Assembly (NCBI GenBank): GCA_026709065.1
Contig: JAPOTS010000025.1
Coordinates: 1-48,479 of the forward strand
Origin: Bacteroidota bacterium
GTDB taxonomy: Bacteria > Bacteroidota > Rhodothermia > Rhodothermales > Bin80
Length of the DNA: 48,479 bases
Direction: 5' to 3'
Part shown: positions 40,608 to 48,479 of the stretch, in pieces
Numbering within the stretch: the stretch's first letter is position 1
Layout: every line of letters starts with the position of its first letter
Notes under the pieces: generated by a model
What the model was told of the DNA's origin: nothing
What the model saw: the letters and a program-made list of their open reading frames with translations, nothing else
Database searches by the model: none
Program-made: the position numbers and the translations under genes

Positions 40608-41864
40608 TTACACGTAAAGGGAAAATTCAGCCCTTCTCATGTAGACACTAAGAGCAAGCCCCAAGATGAGCGTATTGGTCAACAGTGCAGAACCGCCATA
40701 AGATAGAAATGGGAGCGGAATTCCAATGACAGGGAGCAAACCTAAAACCATTCCAAGATTCACACACACATGAATCATAAAGATTCCAACTGCCCCGAAA
40801 ATGAGGCAGATCCCGAAAGGATGATCAATGAACTTGACAAGACGAATCAAACGAAGCATTAGGGTTGCAAAGAGCAGAAGCACAACGACGCTACCAACAA
40901 ATCCCCATTCTTCTCCGACAACAGAAAACACAAAATCGGTGGACTGCTCCGGGATATAGCGCCCCTGAGTTTGGCTTCCCTGCTGAAAACCATGCCCCCA
41001 AAGTCCACCAGACCCAAGTGCAGCTTTTGATTGCACAAGATGGAAGCCGACCCCTGCACGAAACTCATCTGCTTCAGGATTGGAGAACGAGACGATTCTT
41101 GCCACCTGATGAGGTTGCAAGACATAATTCAAAGCAAATGTGGCAGTCCCGATAGTCAGTGCACAGGCCATAACTCCAGCGGTCATCCATTTATAGCTAC
41201 GAGTGCCAAACAATGCGATGACTCCAACGGCAATTGTAAAACCCACCGCGATTTGCCAACTTATGACCGCTAAATAACCAGTAATTGGAAAGAGAATGAC
41301 TAGCCCTACAACGCGCAGGGGGACGCCCGTACACAGCCAAAGGATTGGGAGCATTCCAAAGAATACAAGCGCTGTTCCTAAATCGTTTTGTAGGATGATC
41401 AAACTAGCAGGAAGTAGTAGTGTGGCCGCAATCAGAGTGCCAAACACTACTGGATTGTTACGAAAACGTAAGGTGAAGAGATAGGAAGCCATGAGAATCG
41501 CTCCGACCTTTGCAAGCTCCGAGGATTGAATGCTCAGGGGGCCTAAATACACCCAGGACCGTGCACCGCTGACTTCACGTCCAAAAATTAAGGCCGCAAT
41601 CAGCAGTCCAATGGTGATGGCATACACCAAAGGGGAAAAACGAACCAACCATTCCAAAGGAATCGTTAAGACAATAGCAAGTGCTACAGAAGAGATGATT
41701 AACCATAGGATTTGCCTCTGAAAACTATCTTGAACAGTATTGAGCAAAAACTCCTGTGCCTCACCATGGGTGGAACTATAAATTGCGACTAGACCGCAAC
41801 TACAGAGGCCTATCCAAGCACAAAGGGCTGGAAGGTCAAGGTTTCGATACCAGCTACGCATCAA
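40608..41864 (-). CDS. rodA: Rod shape-determining peptidoglycan glycosyltransferase RodA
   Basis: This SEDS-family integral membrane protein (418 residues, about ten helices) polymerises glycan strands during cell elongation with PBP2. Recognisable segments are the WVYLGPLSIQSSELAKVGAIL region, LIILQNDLGTALVF, GFQQGSQTQGRYIPEQSTDFVFSVVGEEWGFVG and the closing PLPFLSYGGSALLTN. Its start overlaps the mrdA stop by 4 nt (ATGA), the usual mrdA-rodA coupling. Confidence 0.95.
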   Translation of the reverse strand: MMRSWYRNLDLPALCAWIGLCSCGLVAIYSSTHGEAQEFLLNTVQDSFQRQILWLIISSVALAIVLTIPLEWLVRFSPLVYAITIGLLIAALIFGREVSGARSWVYLGPLSIQSSELAKVGAILMASYLFTLRFRNNPVVFGTLIAATLLLPASLIILQNDLGTALVFFGMLPILWLCTGVPLRVVGLVILFPITGYLAVISWQIAVGFTIAVGVIALFGTRSYKWMTAGVMACALTIGTATFALNYVLQPHQVARIVSFSNPEADEFRAGVGFHLVQSKAALGSGGLWGHGFQQGSQTQGRYIPEQSTDFVFSVVGEEWGFVGSVVVLLLFATLMLRLIRLVKFIDHPFGICLIFGAVGIFMIHVCVNLGMVLGLLPVIGIPLPFLSYGGSALLTNTLILGLALSVYMRRAEFSLYV

Positions 41865-43762
41865 AGATCATTCTCGGTAATAAGTGATTCGCTGATGGCT
41901 GACATAGCGCGGTCCATGCGAATATTTTTCTGCCATGAAGCAGGAATCTCCCCTTTTAGATACTGCTCTGCAAGAAGGCTCGCAATGGGAGCCGCGCAAT
42001 GACTACCATCACCTGTATTTTCGCAGTGAACTGCAAGGGCAATTTGAGGGTTATCGTACGGGGCAAACATAATGAAGACCGAGTGATCCGTGAAGTCACC
42101 AGGAGCCTGAGAAGTCCCCGTTTTTCCTGCACTGGGAATGCCAGGAATTTGAGACATCACGCCTGTGCCACTTTCCATGACTAATTTCATGCCTTGCCGT
42201 ACAAGCTCCATATACATCGTGTCAACTTTGACTTCAACTGGCGGGGGTAAGTTAGGTGGGCGAAAAGATTCACCTGTTTCGCGATTGACAAAGTGGGAGA
42301 CGAGATGAGGGGGATAGAGCGTTCCACCATTGGCAAGCACAGTGGTATATCGTGCGAGTTGAAGAGGAGTCACTCCCATATCACCTTGACCAATCCCCAA
42401 ATTCATCAATAAGCTCTGACGAACATAGCTCGGTGAAGAGCTAAAATACGCAGAGTCAGGAATCAAGCCGCTAGTTTGCTCTCTAAGATCAAAGGGAGAT
42501 TTGACCCCAAAACCAAATTTATTTGCATATTCGTGAAACGCAGAGATATTCATTCTGCGGGCGATTTCAAAAAAGAAGGTGTTGCAGGATAACCTAATCG
42601 CATCCACAACATTGACCGATCCATGCACATTCGTACACCTAAAATAGCGCCCACGGCCGGCAGGGTGATAACCGGGGCAGTAGATGGTGGTTTCATGTCC
42701 ATGATCTCCAAGAAGGCCCTCAGAGAGGGCGAAAAGAGCCATGAAGGGCTTCCAAGTAGATCCTGGCGGCATTAAATTCATGGTTGCCCGATTATATAAC
42801 GGTTTGTCAGTATGATTAATCAATTCCAACCATGTATCGTTTTGGATACCATCATCAAATAATTCTAGCGCGTAATCGGGCTTACTGACTAAGGCAATGA
42901 TGCTACCGTCATTGGGATTTAATGCAATGGCAGCACCGCGTTTGTTGACAAATAATGATTCAGCGAGGGCTTGGACCTGCGCATCTAATGCTAAATGTAA
43001 GTCGTAGTATTCACGTGGCTTTTGATCTGCCTGTCCTTGGGCATATGTCATAACCTCCAAGCCATAAATATTGACCCATCTACGTGCGATGCCTGGAACG
43101 CCCCTAAGCCAAGGCTCATACGAGCGTTCAACCCCCGTTTTACCTAAATAATCTCCTTGCCTGTAGAGTAAGGAATCTGATTCAGACCGGATCGTCAGTA
43201 GTTCATCGGGGCTGATTTCGCCAGTGTATCCTAAGGCATGGGAGCTCCGAGCGTCTGTCGGATAATGTCTTCGGTGGTTGATCTCAGTCCCAACACCTGG
43301 AAGTAGGTACGCATCTTCACTGATGCGGCTGTACTGCTCAAAGGATACATTTGAGAATGCTGGACTTGGCTTATAAGGATTGAAATGGCTAGCCTCTTCG
43401 AGTTTTCTAGCTACTACGGAATCGGGTATTTCCAGAAGTTGTGCGAGGTGGCGAATATTTGATTCATCAAAATGCGTTGGCGTGAGTGTGACGGTGTATT
43501 TTGGAACATTATGAACCAGCACCGTACCGTTACGGTCGTAGATTGAGCCTCGTGCTGGGACGACGCGAATGTTTCGTAGTGCGTTGCCATCTGCAATTTG
43601 GGAATGATCCTGCTGTTCAACGACTTGAAGGCGAAAGAGCTGAAGCAACAGGATCAGGATTGACGCAATCACTGAGCAGTTTAATAAGATATATCGGGTT
43701 TTAGACACAAGTAGTTGAACAGTAAATGAGAAAAAATTTAAATAAATGGAACCGTACGGCAA
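41861..43762 (-). CDS. mrdA: Penicillin-binding protein 2 (elongation transpeptidase)
   Basis: MrdA crosslinks peptidoglycan in the elongasome. The 633-residue protein has an N-terminal membrane anchor (YILLNCSVIASILILLLQLFRLQ), a pedestal domain starting RNIRVVPARGSIYDRNGTVL, and a transpeptidase with SxxK in PGSTWKPF, SxN in LSCNTFFFE and KTG in AGKTGTSQ. The longest frame begins at a TTG (43762) without a clear ribosome site; a GTG at 43708 just before the anchor (VSKTRYILL) may be the real start. It heads the minus-strand operon and is divergent from the outer-membrane gene. No mreB, mreC or mreD is present in the window. Confidence 0.94.
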   Translation of the reverse strand: MPYGSIYLNFFSFTVQLLVSKTRYILLNCSVIASILILLLQLFRLQVVEQQDHSQIADGNALRNIRVVPARGSIYDRNGTVLVHNVPKYTVTLTPTHFDESNIRHLAQLLEIPDSVVARKLEEASHFNPYKPSPAFSNVSFEQYSRISEDAYLLPGVGTEINHRRHYPTDARSSHALGYTGEISPDELLTIRSESDSLLYRQGDYLGKTGVERSYEPWLRGVPGIARRWVNIYGLEVMTYAQGQADQKPREYYDLHLALDAQVQALAESLFVNKRGAAIALNPNDGSIIALVSKPDYALELFDDGIQNDTWLELINHTDKPLYNRATMNLMPPGSTWKPFMALFALSEGLLGDHGHETTIYCPGYHPAGRGRYFRCTNVHGSVNVVDAIRLSCNTFFFEIARRMNISAFHEYANKFGFGVKSPFDLREQTSGLIPDSAYFSSSPSYVRQSLLMNLGIGQGDMGVTPLQLARYTTVLANGGTLYPPHLVSHFVNRETGESFRPPNLPPPVEVKVDTMYMELVRQGMKLVMESGTGVMSQIPGIPSAGKTGTSQAPGDFTDHSVFIMFAPYDNPQIALAVHCENTGDGSHCAAPIASLLAEQYLKGEIPASWQKNIRMDRAMSAISESLITENDL

Positions 43763-43834
43763 ACTATGCCTATGATGAAGTAAAGTTCCAAAATATTCCT
43801 TAAAATTAAACTCATTCTATTGAAAGGTGACTTC

Positions 43835-46800
43835 ATGAGTAATGTCTGGAAAGCGATTGGTTTGATGGCCGTACAGGTTTTGGTGGTAACAGCTCCAGTA
43901 TTGGCACAGCAGTTTGGACGAAATAAAGTTCAATATGACAAGTTTGATTTCCGGAGTTTTCAAACGACTCACTTTGAATTCTACTATTACCCCGAACAAA
44001 AGGTGGCGGTTCAGGATGCCTCTCGGATGGGAGAGCGTTGGTATCGTCGTCATTCTCGGACATTTCTTCGGGACTTTCACGAGAGGAAACCTATCATTTT
44101 CTATGCCAATGATGCTGACTTTCAACAGACGAATGTCATAGGGGGTCCAATCGGTCAGGGAGTAGGAGGATTTACTGAAAGTCTGAAAGAGCGGGTTGTG
44201 ATGCCACTGGCGGGAATTTACGCAGAAACAAATCATGTGCTCGGGCACGAATTAGTCCATAGCTTCCAGTATGATATTGCTCTGTCCAGAGGAGACAGTT
44301 CTCGTTTTGCCCTGCAGTTAATCCCCTTATGGTTGATTGAGGGCATGGCAGAGTACCTATCTATCGGTCGTGAAGATGCACATACCGCCATGTGGATGCG
44401 AGATGCCGCGTTACGTGATGACCTACCAACGATTGAGGAAATGACGCGCTCAAATAAATATTTCCCATATCGTTATGGGCAGGCTTACTTGGCTTATGTT
44501 GGTGGTAAATACGGAGATGCCGCGGTGACGAACCTATTTAAGTTAGGAGGGCGTGTCGGTGTAGACTCTGCGTTTGTTTATACCTTAGGGATTACTCCAG
44601 ATTCTCTGTCGGTTGAATGGGCGCAGGCGATACGAGATGCATATCTGCCTTTGATGGAATCAAAGACGCATCCTGATAGCGTAGGGACCTCAATCCTTAC
44701 TGAAGACATCAGTGGAGGTAAACTGAATCTTTCCCCAGCGGTGAGTCCTGATGGTCAATACATTGCATATTTGAGTGAGCAAGATTTATTTAATATCAAT
44801 TTGTTTGTCGCTGATGCAGTCACTGGCAAGACGATCCGTAAGCTTCAGTCCACCAATACAAACCCTCATTTTGATAATATTCGATTTATTAATTCAGCCG
44901 GCTCTTGGTCGCCTGATGGGAAACAGTTTGCCTTTGTTACGTTCGTTCAGGGCGATAACGAGATTTCAATTTGGGATCTTGATAGCGGATCCATAGAAAA
45001 CAGGATTCGTGTAGATGGAGTGAGTGCACTAACGAATCCCGCATGGTCGCCCGATGGACAGTCAATTGCCTTTTCAGGCGTTGATGGAGGAATCAGTGAT
45101 TTATATGTTTATGATTTTCAGGCACGCCAAGTCAAGCAGATCACCAGCGATCGCTACGGCGATCTGCAGCCTGCATGGTCGCCAGATGGTAAAACGATAG
45201 CAGTGGTGACAGATCGTGGCCCTGATGGAACGGATTTTGAACTCCTTGAGTTCGCCCCCACGCGGTTTTCATTGATCAATCTTGAAACTGGCAGTCATCA
45301 AATTCTCCGTCCCTTTGCCAATGGCAAGCATATCAATCCTCAATTCTCACCTGATGGTCAGAGCCTTTACTTTATCAGTGACCAAGATGGATTTTCTGAT
45401 CTGTACAGATATCATTTAGCTGAGCAGACCACCTATCGTGTGACGACTCTCAAAACTGGGATTAGCGGGATCACAGCTCTTTCTCCTACTATGTCAGTCG
45501 CATCTCAAAATGGCAGAATTGTTTTTTCGGTGTATCATGGGGGGAGTTATTCGGTATTTGGACTTGACAGTGACGAGACGATGGGAGAGTTAGTGGAAGA
45601 AACCCCTCCAAGCTATGCACACATTTTACCTCCGCAAAGTGCCATGAGCGAGGGGGTCGTTGCCAATTATTTAAATGATCCACTGACGGGATTACCCGAG
45701 CCTCGACAGGCGATTGAAAAAAACTATAGTTCGCGCATGCGACTTGATTATGTTGCTCCTCCGTCGTTGGGTGTATCGGTGGGGGGATATTATGGCGGTG
45801 GTGTATCTGGTGGGGTCGGCTTTTACTTTAGCGATATGCTTGGCAATCAAAACCTTGGAATCATTGCACAGGCCAATGGGACATTTCGTGATATAGGGGG
45901 AATTCTTCAATATATGAATCGCGGCCGGCGCTTCAATTACGGAGGAATGATTGCTCATATTCCTCTGTTGACGGGGTATCCCCGACAGGGCTTTAATCAG
46001 TTAGGTGAGTATGTGATTCAGGACCTTCGTCAGCGATTGTATATTGACCAAGTTCGTGGGATTGGATCCTATCCACTGTCTACAACTCGGCGTGTTGAGA
46101 TATTTGGTGGATTCTCACGCTATGGCTATGACATAGAAGCCTACACCTACACCTATACGGCCTATGGAATACAACGTGAACGACAGAGAGCTGAAAAATG
46201 TAGTGACTTCACCCCCGAGCAGCGTAGAGCCGTATGGGCGTGTGAACCTGATGGTTTTTATTATTTTGATGCGGGTCTAGCTTATGTGGGGGATTTTAGT
46301 AATTTTGGTTTCACATCACCCTCTCAGGGTGGGCGCTATCGCTTGCAGGTCACACCGCGATTTGGAACACAAAACTTTATCAGCGTGCTAGGGGATTACC
46401 GCAGATATTTCTTTGCCGAGCCAATCACATTCGCCGTTCGTGGCATGTTTGCGGCCAATTTTGGAGGACAAGAAGATCAAGTCTTTTCTCGTGAGACGCT
46501 ATATTTTCCTTATTATCGGGGGTTTGTGCGGGGATACAGTTACGCGTCATTTGACTTTGCCAGAGAGTGTAAAGATCCTCAATGTTCTGTATTTACGCGT
46601 CTGTCTGGAACTCGGGCTACATTGGCGAGCGCTGAAATCCGATTACCCTTACTTGGAACCGAGGCTTTGGGGCTTATCAATTTCCCATATCTTCCAACGG
46701 AATTAGTCGGATTTGTTGATGCGGGAATGGCATGGAATGAGGGCGATGATCCATTTGGCATGCTCAAGTTTGAGCAAAATTCGACTGAGCGAGTGCCGGT

Positions 46801-46930
46801 TATCAGTGTTGGCCCCTCGGTGCGAGTTAATCTACTAGGGTATCTCATCTTTGAGATCTATTATGCCTATCCATTCCAGCGACCGGACCGCGGAGGTCAT
46901 TTTGGATTCCAGTTCTTGCCAGGTTGGTAA
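43835..46930 (+). CDS. Outer-membrane fusion protein: metallopeptidase domain, TolB-like propeller and beta-barrel
   Basis: The ATG at 43835 (MSNVWKAIGL) follows an AGGTGA ribosome site and gives a signal peptide ending near VLAQQ; a TTG 15 nt earlier is less likely. Residues of about 30-280 form a peptidase MA-like (gluzincin) domain: HELVH at 138-142 and EGMAEYL near 169-175 supply the catalytic Glu and the third zinc ligand. Residues of about 285-560 are PD40/WD-like propeller blades with repeated WSPDGKxIA. From about 630 a Gly/aromatic barrel (SVGGYYGGGVSGGVGFYFSD) runs to the C-terminus and recalls BamA/surface-antigen barrels. The protein is 1032 residues. pyrD follows after 5 nt. Its job is unknown; surface proteolysis or envelope assembly are possibilities. 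Confidence 0.83.
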   Translation: MSNVWKAIGLMAVQVLVVTAPVLAQQFGRNKVQYDKFDFRSFQTTHFEFYYYPEQKVAVQDASRMGERWYRRHSRTFLRDFHERKPIIFYANDADFQQTNVIGGPIGQGVGGFTESLKERVVMPLAGIYAETNHVLGHELVHSFQYDIALSRGDSSRFALQLIPLWLIEGMAEYLSIGREDAHTAMWMRDAALRDDLPTIEEMTRSNKYFPYRYGQAYLAYVGGKYGDAAVTNLFKLGGRVGVDSAFVYTLGITPDSLSVEWAQAIRDAYLPLMESKTHPDSVGTSILTEDISGGKLNLSPAVSPDGQYIAYLSEQDLFNINLFVADAVTGKTIRKLQSTNTNPHFDNIRFINSAGSWSPDGKQFAFVTFVQGDNEISIWDLDSGSIENRIRVDGVSALTNPAWSPDGQSIAFSGVDGGISDLYVYDFQARQVKQITSDRYGDLQPAWSPDGKTIAVVTDRGPDGTDFELLEFAPTRFSLINLETGSHQILRPFANGKHINPQFSPDGQSLYFISDQDGFSDLYRYHLAEQTTYRVTTLKTGISGITALSPTMSVASQNGRIVFSVYHGGSYSVFGLDSDETMGELVEETPPSYAHILPPQSAMSEGVVANYLNDPLTGLPEPRQAIEKNYSSRMRLDYVAPPSLGVSVGGYYGGGVSGGVGFYFSDMLGNQNLGIIAQANGTFRDIGGILQYMNRGRRFNYGGMIAHIPLLTGYPRQGFNQLGEYVIQDLRQRLYIDQVRGIGSYPLSTTRRVEIFGGFSRYGYDIEAYTYTYTAYGIQRERQRAEKCSDFTPEQRRAVWACEPDGFYYFDAGLAYVGDFSNFGFTSPSQGGRYRLQVTPRFGTQNFISVLGDYRRYFFAEPITFAVRGMFAANFGGQEDQVFSRETLYFPYYRGFVRGYSYASFDFARECKDPQCSVFTRLSGTRATLASAEIRLPLLGTEALGLINFPYLPTELVGFVDAGMAWNEGDDPFGMLKFEQNSTERVPVISVGPSVRVNLLGYLIFEIYYAYPFQRPDRGGHFGFQFLPGW

Positions 46931-46935
46931 GAGTG

Positions 46936-48054
46936 ATGGAAGCGATTTTGAGACGTTGGCTTTTGGGCTTAGATCCTGAGTTGTCTCATCAATTAGGATT
47001 CGCTGCCGCATGGCTTGGAGATCAAATCCTACCGCGATACATTGAGAAATCATTTGAATTTGAACATCCAATTCTTCGGCAGAGGATCTGGGGAATGGAT
47101 TTTCCTAATCCTATTGGTCTGGCGGCGGGCTGTGATAAAAATGGGTTACTTCTTTCTTTCTGGGAACGATTAGGCTTTGGGCATATAGAGATTGGTTCAG
47201 TGACATTAACCCCCTCAGGAGGGAACCCAAGGCCGCGTCTTTTTCGCCTGCCTGAGGATCGTGCAATCATCAATCGTTTAGGATTGCCAAGTAAGGGAGC
47301 ACATAAAGTTGCCCAACGCTTATTGAAGATTTCGGATTATAAAATACCCTTAGGGATCAATATTGCTCGTACTGATCACGGAGATGCAGTCGTTGAAGAT
47401 TATAGTCGATGTATCGCTCTATTATTGCCACATGCAAAATATTTAACGATTAATATTTCGTGCCCTAACACGGAGGGAGGGCAAATACTCGCGACAGTTG
47501 AGCTTCTGGATGCACTATTGTCAAGGTTGGATCAACAGGTGGGTAAGCAGGTTCCCATTTTATTGAAATTATCCCCTGCAGAGACAGCGAAAGTGGTCTA
47601 TGACAGTCAACCCGAAGCCATACTTGAGACAGCGATGAACCATGAAATCAGCGGCTTTGTTGTGACCAATACGGCAGAAGACCGTCATGGCTTAACAACA
47701 AACACTGAGAGATTAGATACGATTGGTCGTGGAGGGCTCAGTGGCCCTCCAATCCATCAACGTGCTATCCAGATGATTAAATATGTTCGGGCAAATGTGG
47801 GGTCAGAGTATCCGATCATTGGTGTTGGGGGAGTTTCATCAGCGCGAGATGTGTATTCAATGATCTGTGCAGGTGCGTCTTTGGTGCAACTCTATACAGC
47901 TTTGGTCTATGAAGGACCTTCGCTCGTCAAAAGGATTAAGGAAGACTTAGTCAAACTACTTCAATCTGATGGACATACATCTATTGTATCAGCAATTGGG
48001 ACGGTTTCAGGTTTAGCAGATGCAAAGCTCGATGAGGATAATAAACCTAAATGA
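46936..48054 (+). CDS. pyrD: Dihydroorotate dehydrogenase (quinone), class 2
   Basis: PyrD oxidises dihydroorotate to orotate in pyrimidine synthesis and passes electrons to quinone at the inner membrane. The N-terminal helices (LRRWLLGLDPELSHQLGFAAAWLG) and FPNPIGLAAGCDKNG define class 2. FMN and substrate segments include NRLGLPSKGAHKV, VVTNTAEDR, GRGGLSGPPI and IIGVGGVSSARDV. The catalytic-base position, Ser in E. coli (NISSPNT) and human enzymes, is Cys176 here (NISCPNTEGG). The ATG at 46936 lies 5 nt after the preceding TAA; an in-frame TTG 12 nt upstream is less likely. Confidence 0.95.
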   Translation: MEAILRRWLLGLDPELSHQLGFAAAWLGDQILPRYIEKSFEFEHPILRQRIWGMDFPNPIGLAAGCDKNGLLLSFWERLGFGHIEIGSVTLTPSGGNPRPRLFRLPEDRAIINRLGLPSKGAHKVAQRLLKISDYKIPLGINIARTDHGDAVVEDYSRCIALLLPHAKYLTINISCPNTEGGQILATVELLDALLSRLDQQVGKQVPILLKLSPAETAKVVYDSQPEAILETAMNHEISGFVVTNTAEDRHGLTTNTERLDTIGRGGLSGPPIHQRAIQMIKYVRANVGSEYPIIGVGGVSSARDVYSMICAGASLVQLYTALVYEGPSLVKRIKEDLVKLLQSDGHTSIVSAIGTVSGLADAKLDEDNKPK

Positions 48055-48064
48055 ACTAGTGTTC

Positions 48065-48081
48065 CCCAACAATGGGTTTTT
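48065..48081 (+). terminator. Weak intrinsic terminator candidate after pyrD
   Basis: CCCA (48065-48068) and TGGG (48073-48076) flank a 4-nt loop and are followed at once by TTTTT. A larger imperfect hairpin, TAGTGTT (48057-48063) with AACACTA (48088-48094), encloses it. Position 10 nt after the pyrD stop supports termination, but the inner stem is short. Confidence 0.4.
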
Positions 48082-48261
48082 ATTTGAAACACTAATTAGG
48101 GGGTTTGTGCAGCAAAATCTGCATAACTGGGAACTTTGGCAAAGATCAGGAAGTAATCGTCTGCAAACAATTGCAGACGACCATGACCGATCGAAAATAT
48201 TATTTTCCCTGAACATTTCCATCAATAAAAGTGCTTACCCATATATGATATCATGAGCAGA

Positions 48262-48479
48262 TTAGAGCAAGAGCTCAAAGGGTATCTGGAGAATCCAGAA
48301 TGAATTAGTCGATAAATATAAGGGCGTTTTTTGGTGATTAAAGATGAAAAAGAGTCGGCGTATTTGATGAAACGTTGACATTCCGCGGGTGGAATCACAT
48401 ACAACCGTTGCATACACATCCCCCTGCTTCAATGCCTTCTCATCAATGCTCACATGCAGGATATCGGCTAATGTCCTTC
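48262..48479 (-). mobile_element. ISL3-like transposase fragment at the right edge
   Basis: From the right edge the minus strand reads LADILHVSIDEKALKQGDVYATVVCDSTRG, the entry to the DDE domain of ISL3-family transposases (IDExxxxxGHxYxTVV, with the first catalytic Asp in SIDEKA). The frame then departs from the family and ends at 48262, while the adjoining frame continues ECQRFIKYADSFSSL. It is probably a remnant. The rest, if present, is outside the window. It could be the same element type as the dead ISL3 copy at 26112-26562. Confidence 0.6.

Noticed and set aside
48020..48256. 78-codon plus-strand frame after pyrD
   Set aside because: It begins inside pyrD in another frame, spans the candidate terminator and has no recognisable content.

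Overview
The window reads as part of a chromosome from a Gram-negative, didermic bacterium. An outer-membrane barrel protein, class-2 dihydroorotate dehydrogenase, signal-peptide-bearing S9 peptidase and rod-shape genes all fit that. The HemQ-family protein, the peptidase/propeller/barrel fusion and the moderate, slightly AT-rich composition suggest the Bacteroidota/Rhodothermota/Balneolota neighbourhood. This placement is inference from family resemblance only.

Layout. (1) 1-1574: a decayed Fic-family gene (minus strand), then about 1.1 kb with no supported gene. (2) 1575-7322: a plus-strand run of VOC protein, DUF1761 membrane protein, ligA and polA. ligA and polA overlap by 4 nt. (3) 7323-9508: a gene graveyard. 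It holds a Panacea (SocA/PanA-like) antitoxin gene broken only by three in-frame stops, an adjacent small membrane-protein ORF, a DUF1501 remnant and an IS66 transposase remnant. (4) 9509-20905: a minus-strand heme operon, transcribed hemA, (type ISP-like restriction-modification enzyme), hemC, hemD, hemB, hemQ, hemE, hemH, hemY. (5) 21725-25620: a compact AT-rich plus-strand module of three genes: an SMC/OLD-type ATPase with DUF3696 tail, a TOPRIM-like protein and a DUF262 protein. This is the best candidate for an undescribed defence system. (6) 25621-28780: an ISL3 transposase remnant, a frameshifted medium-chain dehydrogenase pseudogene and an intact D-threonine-aldolase-like enzyme. (7) 28865-31335: membrane protein plus winged-helix regulator behind a palindromic putative operator, then uppS and a SixA-like phosphatase. 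(8) 31355-33957: a hypothetical protein, a solitary beta-class DNA methyltransferase and a STAS protein. (9) 34115-43762: a tightly packed minus-strand operon mrdA, rodA, FAD oxidase, argS, pheA, S9 peptidase. (10) 43835-48054: divergent outer-membrane protein and pyrD. (11) 48262-48479: another ISL3-like transposase fragment running off the right edge.

How the genes work together. The heme block makes tetrapyrroles from glutamyl-tRNA (HemA). A CpfC-like ferrochelatase and a HemQ-family protein accompany the FAD oxidase, and neither hemN nor hemF is present here. The combination suggests the coproporphyrin-dependent route to heme b. mrdA and rodA form the elongation peptidoglycan synthase pair, with uppS supplying the lipid carrier. 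Three classes of anti-invader gene (type ISP enzyme, ATPase/TOPRIM/DUF262 module, Panacea remnant) sit in or beside housekeeping operons, interspersed with dead insertion sequences. The gene-poor stretches therefore look like repeated insertion and decay. No tRNA, rRNA or CRISPR array was recognised.
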